From: Sphingobacteriaceae bacterium
Lineage (GTDB): Bacteria; Bacteroidota; Bacteroidia; Sphingobacteriales; Sphingobacteriaceae
Reading direction: 5' to 3'
Assembly (NCBI GenBank): GCA_021740025.1
Contig: JAIPAN010000091.1
Span: forward strand, 1 to 5,586
DNA: 5,586 nt
The position numbers were made by a program, and so were the translations under genes. The notes beneath the pieces were generated by a model, which saw only the letters and a list, made by a program, of their open reading frames with translations, was not told the DNA's origin and made no database searches. Below are positions 1 to 5,586 of this stretch, piece after piece (position 1 is the stretch's first letter; the number at the start of each line of letters is the position of its first letter).

Positions 1-1367
1 TTGAATACACCGATAATTTTGTGTTGAAGGTAGCACAAATGGTAGAAGATTCTATTCCGGATAAACGCATAAACCTCACCGTAACCGCACCCGGATTTAG
101 TGGAAGCGGCGCAGCAAATACGGGTTTTGTACGTATCCGTTTAACCGAGCCCGACCAACGGAAAGCTACACAAAGTGATCTGACCGATAAGCTCACTAAA
201 ATTACCAAAAGCTTTTCTGAAGGGAAAATATTTGTGGTACAACAACCCACCATCTCGGTAAATCGTAGAGGAGGTTTGCCCATAAGCTACATTATACAAG
301 CACCCAATTTTGAGAAATTAAGAGAAAAATTACCCCTCTTTATGGAGGAAGTGAGTAAAGATCCTACGTTCACCGTATCGGATGCGAACCTTAAATTTAA
401 CAAGCCCGAAATAAACCTATCCATTGATAGAGAACGTGCAAAAAATTTAGGCGTTTCGGTACTCGATATTGCACAAACCTTGCAATTTGCTTTAAGTGGA
501 CAGCGTTTTGCCTATTTTATCCAAAATGGAAAACAATACCAAGTTATTGGGCAATACGACCGGATGAACCGTAACGACCCCACCGATTTAACCTCCATTT
601 TTGTACGGAATAACCGTGGCGAACTCATCCAGTTAGATAATTTAATTCAGGTAGAAGAACAAAGCACCCCGCCACAACTGTACCACAATAACCGCTTTAT
701 TTCGGCTACCGTTTCTGCCGGCTTAGCACCAGGTAAAAGTATTGGCGATGGCATTGATGCAATGGATAATATCAGTAAAAAAGTATTAGACGATAGTTTT
801 TCTACCGATTTAGGCGGCGAATCTCGAGATTTTAAAGAAAGTTCTTCGAATACCCTATTTGCCTTCGCATTGGCTTTATTACTCATTTATCTGCTACTTG
901 CTGCACAATTCGAAAGTTTTATAGATCCCGTAATTATTATCTTAACGGTACCCATGGCCGTAGCCGGGGCGTTTTTCTCTCTTTGGCTTTTCGGGCAAAC
1001 CTGGAACATTTTTAGCCAAATTGGCACCATTATGCTTATTGGCTTGGTAACCAAAAACGGTATTTTAATTGTAGAGTTTGCCAACCAGTTAAAAGACAAA
1101 GGAGAGCCTGTGGCATCGGCCATACGCAAAGCCGCCGAGGCTAGGCTGCGCCCTATTTTAATGACCAGCTTAGCCATTGCCCTAGGCGCACTTCCTATTG
1201 CCTTAGCCATTGGGGCCGCTGCAAAAAGTAGAATGGGCATGGGTATTGTGATTATTGGAGGAACTTTATTTTCTCTGGTGCTTACGCTCTTTGTTATTCC
1301 GGCCATTTACAGCTTGTGGTCAAAACCACTAAAATCACCTAGTCCATCCAAAAACAATGAAAAATAG
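1..1367 (+). CDS. AcrB-type RND multidrug efflux pump, C-terminal part (5' end cut by window)
   Basis: This is the C-terminal 454 residues of a proton-driven inner-membrane drug exporter of the HAE-1 branch of the RND superfamily; full-length members have about 1,000-1,070. The frame is open to the left edge (first whole codon at base 3). The GTG at 21 is therefore internal, because the residues before it (EYTDNF) read on like RND sequence. The first 280 or so visible residues are the second periplasmic porter/docking region, including the conserved PGKS segment near base 730. Five membrane helices follow, equivalent to TM8-TM12, at about 855-905, 930-992, 1020-1088, 1149-1215 and 1236-1320. 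The lysine matching AcrB K940 (GLVTKNGILIVEFA, codon 1053-1055) and the threonine matching T978 (RLRPILMTS, codon 1164-1166) are present, so proton relay looks intact. The TM4 aspartates and the adaptor gene would lie upstream. It overlaps the outer-membrane factor gene by 11 bases. Family assignment is firm; substrate is unknown. Confidence 0.95.
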   Translation, partial: EYTDNFVLKVAQMVEDSIPDKRINLTVTAPGFSGSGAANTGFVRIRLTEPDQRKATQSDLTDKLTKITKSFSEGKIFVVQQPTISVNRRGGLPISYIIQAPNFEKLREKLPLFMEEVSKDPTFTVSDANLKFNKPEINLSIDRERAKNLGVSVLDIAQTLQFALSGQRFAYFIQNGKQYQVIGQYDRMNRNDPTDLTSIFVRNNRGELIQLDNLIQVEEQSTPPQLYHNNRFISATVSAGLAPGKSIGDGIDAMDNISKKVLDDSFSTDLGGESRDFKESSSNTLFAFALALLLIYLLLAAQFESFIDPVIIILTVPMAVAGAFFSLWLFGQTWNIFSQIGTIMLIGLVTKNGILIVEFANQLKDKGEPVASAIRKAAEARLRPILMTSLAIALGALPIALAIGAAAKSRMGMGIVIIGGTLFSLVLTLFVIPAIYSLWSKPLKSPSPSKNNEK

Positions 1368-2661
1368 TCTCCGTGTTTTAGTATTACTTTTATTGAGTAC
1401 TGCTGGCTTCGCACAAGAAAAACTCAGCCTGCAACAGGCTGTTGAGCTCACCTTACAAAACAATTACGACATTCAACTTCGTAGCAACCAACTTAGCGTA
1501 GCCAAAAACAATGTAAGTTTAGCCAATGCAGGAATAATGCCATTAATTACCGGGAATTTCAGCAACAATCATTCGGTACAAAATAGCCAACAAACACTAG
1601 CAAATGGCACCCAGCAACAGCAAGACAATGCAAAAAATGCCAACACCAATTACGGAATAAACCTTAATTGGAGAATTTTCGATGGTTTTGCCATGTTTGC
1701 CAATTACACTCGTCTGCAAAAATTGCAAGCCAGCGGCGAACTCAATTTTAGACTCACCGTAGAAAATACCTTGGCCGAAGTGATGAATACCTACTTCGAT
1801 TTGGTTCGCCAAAACCAACGTATTCAATCATTTTTATCGGCAGTTGCGGTTTCTCAAATTCGCTTAAAAAATTCACAAGCTCGTTACAGCATTGGCAAAG
1901 CATCTAAATTAGAGGTGCTAGCTGCAAAAGTTGATTTGAATACCGATACAACAAACCTACTGCGGCAGCAAGATGCTTTTCAGCAAGCTAAAACCCAACT
2001 AAACTTACTATTAGGAAGATCTTTAGAAACTGATTTCACAGTCAGTGATACCATTACCCTGCAAGCTACTTTTAGCTATACCGAATTACTACAAGCGGTA
2101 CAAAACAAAAACCCGGAAATACGTTTGGCCGATGTTCAACAACAAATAGCCAAACTAAGCCTTACACAGGTACGAGCTAGCAGATATCCAGGTGTAAGTG
2201 TAACTACGGGCTACAGCTTCTCTAATTCCAGCTCGGCATTGGGTTTTGCCCGTGAAGCAACGGGTAGAGGATTAACCTATGGCATTACCGCTAGCATGCC
2301 CATATTTAATGGTTTTCTACAAAGTAGAAACGAAAAAAATGCCAATATTGGCGTTAATAGTGCGCAAATTCAGTTCAAACAGACCCAGCAACGTATTGAA
2401 GCGCAACTGCAGCAGGCTTTTCAAACCTACACTACCAACATGGTATTGCTGCGTTTAGAAACCCAAAATGAACAAACTGCCAAACAAAACATGGAGATTT
2501 CTTTGGAAAAATTCCGCTTAGGAAGTTTGAGTGCTATTGAATTTAGAGAAGCTCAATTAAATTATGTAAATGCTACGGCTCGTACCAGCGATGCGCAATT
2601 TCAGGCCAAACAAGCAGAAATAGCGCTCAAGCAATTAAGTGGAAAACTATCAGTTAATTAG
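1357..2661 (+). CDS. TolC-family outer-membrane efflux factor
   Basis: This 434-residue protein is the outer-membrane duct of a tripartite efflux system, expected to form a trimeric beta-barrel with a periplasmic alpha-helical tunnel. Residues 1-19 are a signal peptide with a leucine-rich core and likely cleavage after GFA (A19/Q20). No lipobox cysteine follows, so it is probably not a lipoprotein. Two OEP repeats are visible. The first ends near ARYSIGKASKLEVLAAK (175-191) and the second near FRLGSLSAIEFREAQ (386-400), both being the usual helix-turn signature. Paired strand regions end in WRIFDGF and MPIFNGF. The predicted first surface loop (about 75-98) is markedly Gln/Asn-rich. The start at 1357 is the only one that gives the signal peptide; it lies inside the end of the RND gene, preceded by an A-rich stretch rather than a Shine-Dalgarno. 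This implies translational coupling with that pump. Length is normal for the family and no damage is seen. Confidence 0.95.
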   Translation: MKNSLRVLVLLLLSTAGFAQEKLSLQQAVELTLQNNYDIQLRSNQLSVAKNNVSLANAGIMPLITGNFSNNHSVQNSQQTLANGTQQQQDNAKNANTNYGINLNWRIFDGFAMFANYTRLQKLQASGELNFRLTVENTLAEVMNTYFDLVRQNQRIQSFLSAVAVSQIRLKNSQARYSIGKASKLEVLAAKVDLNTDTTNLLRQQDAFQQAKTQLNLLLGRSLETDFTVSDTITLQATFSYTELLQAVQNKNPEIRLADVQQQIAKLSLTQVRASRYPGVSVTTGYSFSNSSSALGFAREATGRGLTYGITASMPIFNGFLQSRNEKNANIGVNSAQIQFKQTQQRIEAQLQQAFQTYTTNMVLLRLETQNEQTAKQNMEISLEKFRLGSLSAIEFREAQLNYVNATARTSDAQFQAKQAEIALKQLSGKLSVN

Positions 2662-2730
2662 ATTTATAACTTAAAAGCATATATTTTATTTCTTTATAAC
2701 AAGTATTTTGTAATTTAACATTTTGTTAAT
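2662..2730 (+). promoter_or_regulatory. AT-rich spacer, probable promoter region of the protease gene
   Basis: Only 9 of 69 bases are G or C. No GC-rich hairpin followed by a T-run is present, so there is no recognisable intrinsic terminator for the efflux operon. An 8-base direct repeat TTTATAAC occurs at 2663-2670 and 2693-2700, 30 bases apart. TATTTTG at 2704-2710 resembles the Bacteroidota -7 element (TAnnTTTG) but is one base short, and no TTG sits at the expected -33 distance. Promoter activity is inferred mainly from base composition and the change in gene function. Confidence 0.35.
2715..2729. repeat. Short perfect inverted repeat before the protease start
   Basis: TTAACA, a three-base TTT centre, then TGTTAA form a perfect 6+6 inverted repeat ending two bases before the ATG at 2731. 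As DNA it could be an operator half-site pair. As RNA the stem would be weak (mostly A-U pairs) and the loop tight. The left arm contains the in-frame TAA (2716-2718) that bounds the next reading frame. In such AT-rich sequence it could also be chance. Confidence 0.35.
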
Positions 2731-5586
2731 ATGCTAAATTCACAAGATATGAAAACTCTTTTCTCAAAGGTAGAAACTTCACTTTACAGCAATAAAAAGC
2801 TATTGCTTGCACTATTAATCTTAGTAATGCCCGGATATGTGCTTTTCGCTCAGGAAATTTCTACCAACGACAGAGAGCTAAGTAAATTTGCCCGAACTCA
2901 TGTAAAATTGGCGGAAAAAGATCGAAAAAAAGCTTTTAAAGAAGCTGAAAAAAACGACTGGATTACCTTTAAGGTTTTTGAAAACGGCAAGGTAATGTCG
3001 CTACAAAGTTTAGATGCTGCGGGGCACCCTTTGTACTTAGTGACTGATAACAATTCCTATGCAGCGGGCACCACACGAGCAAATAAACTCTATACTAATG
3101 GTGGTTTAGGTTTAAGTTTGAGTGGTTCTAGCAATTTTTTAAAAGATAAAATTGGCGAATGGGATGGTGGCTCTGTTTATGTATCGCATCAAGAATTTGC
3201 CACAGATCGTATTTTAAACAAACAAGCTACAGCGGCTGTAAGCCAACATGCTACCCACGTTGCAGGCACCATCATGGCATCAGGGATTAATCCAAATGCA
3301 AAAGGTATGGCATTCGGATTGCAACGCTTAATTTCCTACGATTTTAATGGAGATGCGGCGGAAATGGCCACAGAAGCTAGTAACGGAATGCTAATCTCCA
3401 ATCACTCTTATGGGTACATAGCTGGGTGGTCTTACAACTCATCGCCAAGTGGTGGTGGAGCAGCACGTTGGGAGTGGATGGGTAATAATGGAGAGTATGA
3501 AGATTATAAATTTGGATTATATGATGCTAGCGCTCAAAATTATGATAATATATGTTATCAGGCCCCTTATTACTTGCCTGTAAAATCAGCTGGAAATAAC
3601 CGTGGAGAAACTGGGCCTGCAGTTGGGCAAACTTATTACAGACAAGTTGGGGGTACATGGACAGAATTTACTCGTACAAATGGTGATATATATAGCAACG
3701 ATTCCTACGATTGCCTCTCACTTACATCAAACGCAAAAAATATTTTAACCGTAGGCGCTGTAAGTGGAATACCTAATGGGCCATTTACACCCAATAACAT
3801 TCAAATTTCTTCTTTTAGTAGCTTTGGCCCTACAGATGATGGTCGTGTAAAACCCGATGTAGTAGGCATGGGGGTATCACTAACTTCCACTATTCCAACG
3901 AGCCCAACCGCATACGGAACATTAAGTGGCACCTCAATGTCTGCCCCCAATGTTACCGGAACCTTGGTATTACTACAAGAAGCTTACGCACAAAAAAATG
4001 CTGGCGCCCTCCTGCGTTCTGCTTCCTTAAAAGGACTCGTTATACATACTGCCGATGACGCCGGGAATTCAGGTCCAGATTATATTTATGGTTGGGGCTT
4101 GGTAAATGCAGAAAAAGCGGCAAAGGTAATACTTGGAGATGGGGCAGGTTCCACAACTATTCATAAAATCTTTCAAGATGAATTAAACCAAGGGACTACA
4201 AAAACGATTTCCTTAATTAGTTCAGGTTCAGGGCCATTGGTTGCAACCATTTGCTGGACAGACCCCGCTGGCACCCCGGGTAATAATACAGACGATCGTA
4301 CCCCTAAATTGGTAAACGATTTAGACCTGCGGATTAACGATGGCATTCAAACATACCGCCCCTATGTGCTTGACCCAGACCAACCGGCCAATCTGGCCAC
4401 TACTGGAGATAATACTAGAGATAATGTTGAAAAAATAAGTATTCCAGATGCTATTCCTGGCAAAACGTATACATTAACCATTAATCATAAAGGAAATTTA
4501 AGTAGTGGCAAGCAAGCCTATTCCTTAATCTTGTCTGGTGTGGGTGGAAGTAGTTACTGTACTCCGACCTCAACTGGCTCTCCTAATTCTAAAATTGTGG
4601 GCTTTAGTTTAGCCAATTTAACTTACACTGCAGCTGCTGGCTGTAGTTCAACAGGATATACTGATTTAACAAATCAAGCCAATAAAACCATTCAGGTAGA
4701 AGCAGGAGCTAACTACCCCCTTAGTAGTATAACTTTAGGTACCTGTGGAACCGACCAAGATAAAATAGCTAAAATATATATCGATTTTAATAACGATGGT
4801 ACATTTAATGAAACGGATGAGTTAGTAGCAACAACAATACCTAACCCCGGTAGTGTAGGAGATTTAACATTCACAGGCCCTATCGCAATTCCATCAACGG
4901 TTACAATAGGTAATACAAGCCGTGTACGAATTGTGCTATCCGAAACAACCGACGCCACGACCATAACTTCATGCGGAACCTATGCCAATGGTGAAATTTT
5001 AGATATGAATATCAAGTTTAATGCACCAAGCAAAGATGTGGGTGTAAATACCCTTATAGACCCTATAAGCGGTACATGCTCAAAAACGGGCCAAACAATT
5101 ACTGCAAATGTTAAAAATTTCGGCAGTAGCGCAGTAAGTGGCATTGGCCTAACTGCACGCATATACGATGGAACAACGTTACTATCTACCCTAACGGGCA
5201 GCTATTCGGGTAGTATTGACCCTGGGATGGATGTAAACATTACAACAACAGGTGGATTTAACTTAACAAGTGGTACTACCTATACCATAGAAACAGAAAC
5301 CACGCTAACAGGCGATTTAAATGCTCTAAATAATGTACTTAGTAGTACCGTTACCACGAGCACCCCGCCAGCTGCAAGCAATTTACTTGTAACAAAATGT
5401 GAGAATGCAAGTTCATACACCCTATCAGGAAGTAGTGGAGGTACCATATTTTGGTATAAAAATGCAACTGATGCCTTGCCTATTGCCTTTAATTTACCAG
5501 GACAAAGTGCAACCTATACCGAAGCAGGAAATAATATTACTACATTTTATGCTGGTGTAAACAATTTTAGCGGCAAACTAGGCCCT
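2731..5586 (+). CDS. Secreted multidomain subtilisin-like (S8) serine protease, 3' end cut by window
   Basis: This is an exported peptide hydrolase of family S8; 952 codons are visible, with no stop before the right edge. An in-frame TAA at 2716-2718 limits the start to ATG 2731 (A at -3) or ATG 2749, six codons later, which gives a shorter signal-peptide head. Numbering is from 2731. Residues 1-40 are a signal peptide (core LLLALLILV, cleavage after LFA). About 41-110 is a lysine/glutamate-rich probable propeptide. The catalytic domain spans about 110-470: Asp145 (EWDGG), His173 (HATHVAGTI), oxyanion Asn289 (SAGNN) and Ser402 (GTSMSAP). Residues 472-604 form a jelly-roll like that of KP-43 proteases (LVNDLDL near 528). 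A GEVED-like domain covers 609-763 with a Ca-site-like loop IDFNNDG (684-690). About 769-876 is CARDB-like and 886 onward is Ig-like (Cys890, Trp908). These tail modules suggest an anchored or type IX-secreted protein, but the sorting domain is outside the window. Substrate is unknown; calls for the tail domains are less certain than for the protease. Confidence 0.93.
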   Translation, partial: MLNSQDMKTLFSKVETSLYSNKKLLLALLILVMPGYVLFAQEISTNDRELSKFARTHVKLAEKDRKKAFKEAEKNDWITFKVFENGKVMSLQSLDAAGHPLYLVTDNNSYAAGTTRANKLYTNGGLGLSLSGSSNFLKDKIGEWDGGSVYVSHQEFATDRILNKQATAAVSQHATHVAGTIMASGINPNAKGMAFGLQRLISYDFNGDAAEMATEASNGMLISNHSYGYIAGWSYNSSPSGGGAARWEWMGNNGEYEDYKFGLYDASAQNYDNICYQAPYYLPVKSAGNNRGETGPAVGQTYYRQVGGTWTEFTRTNGDIYSNDSYDCLSLTSNAKNILTVGAVSGIPNGPFTPNNIQISSFSSFGPTDDGRVKPDVVGMGVSLTSTIPTSPTAYGTLSGTSMSAPNVTGTLVLLQEAYAQKNAGALLRSASLKGLVIHTADDAGNSGPDYIYGWGLVNAEKAAKVILGDGAGSTTIHKIFQDELNQGTTKTISLISSGSGPLVATICWTDPAGTPGNNTDDRTPKLVNDLDLRINDGIQTYRPYVLDPDQPANLATTGDNTRDNVEKISIPDAIPGKTYTLTINHKGNLSSGKQAYSLILSGVGGSSYCTPTSTGSPNSKIVGFSLANLTYTAAAGCSSTGYTDLTNQANKTIQVEAGANYPLSSITLGTCGTDQDKIAKIYIDFNNDGTFNETDELVATTIPNPGSVGDLTFTGPIAIPSTVTIGNTSRVRIVLSETTDATTITSCGTYANGEILDMNIKFNAPSKDVGVNTLIDPISGTCSKTGQTITANVKNFGSSAVSGIGLTARIYDGTTLLSTLTGSYSGSIDPGMDVNITTTGGFNLTSGTTYTIETETTLTGDLNALNNVLSSTVTTSTPPAASNLLVTKCENASSYTLSGSSGGTIFWYKNATDALPIAFNLPGQSATYTEAGNNITTFYAGVNNFSGKLGP

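Noticed and set aside
21..23. GTG as the start of the RND gene
   Set aside because: The frame is open to the left edge, the preceding residues fit RND sequence, and the TM1-TM7 half of the protein would be missing. It is an internal valine codon.
647..1306. Two antisense open frames (647-886 and 887-1306)
   Set aside because: They lie wholly opposite the conserved RND coding sequence and show no recognisable domain. They are by-products of that gene's codon use.
1597..1827. Antisense open frame opposite the TolC-like gene
   Set aside because: It is opposite a well-supported gene and has no domain or start context of its own.
2663..2700. TTTATAAC direct repeats as paired operator sites
   Set aside because: Two 8-base A/T-rich matches in a 69-base spacer of 13% G/C are easily chance, and the flanks do not match.
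2662..2714. Intrinsic terminator after the TolC-like gene
   Set aside because: The region has almost no G/C and no stem-loop followed by a T-run, so nothing meets the usual criteria.
4713..5162. Two antisense open frames (4713-4964 and 4980-5162) opposite the protease tail
   Set aside because: The plus strand reads continuously through here with GEVED- and CARDB-like domains. The antisense frames are low-complexity, Val/Ile/Leu-rich shadows.
2731..5586. Possible frameshift or long gene-free stretch on the right side
   Set aside because: I read every codon from 2731 to 5586 in one frame without a stop. The gene is complete in frame and simply cut by the window edge.

Overview
The window holds three consecutive plus-strand genes and looks like ordinary chromosome of a member of the Bacteroidota. 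The class (Flavobacteriia, Cytophagia or Sphingobacteriia) cannot be fixed from this much sequence. The evidence for the phylum is AT-rich coding sequence, starts preceded by A/T-rich stretches with no Shine-Dalgarno motif, and a secreted protease whose tail carries GEVED-, CARDB- and Ig-like modules of the kind common in this phylum.

Bases 1-2661 are the 3' part of a multidrug-efflux operon. The first gene is the C-terminal 454 residues of an AcrB-type RND inner-membrane pump, cut by the left edge. It overlaps by 11 bases a complete 434-residue TolC-type outer-membrane factor. The overlap implies co-transcription and coupled translation, and the two proteins should form the pump and exit duct of one tripartite system. 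The periplasmic adaptor is not in the window and most likely lies upstream.

Bases 2662-2730 are a very AT-rich spacer (9 G/C in 69). It has a perfect 6+6 base inverted repeat directly before the next start and no convincing terminator.

Bases 2731-5586 are a single open frame of 952 codons that runs off the right edge. It encodes a secreted subtilisin-family (S8) protease with a complete catalytic set (Asp145, His173, Asn289, Ser402). A jelly-roll domain resembling that of KP-43 proteases follows, then a GEVED-like domain, a CARDB-like domain and the start of an Ig-like domain. A type IX secretion sorting domain is expected beyond the edge but is not seen. No functional link between the efflux genes and the protease is evident.

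I found no RNA genes, mobile elements, CRISPR arrays or signs of recent transfer. I do not see a new system here. The points most worth a second look are the atypical residues around the protease active site, the altered GEVED signature, and the palindrome in front of the protease gene.
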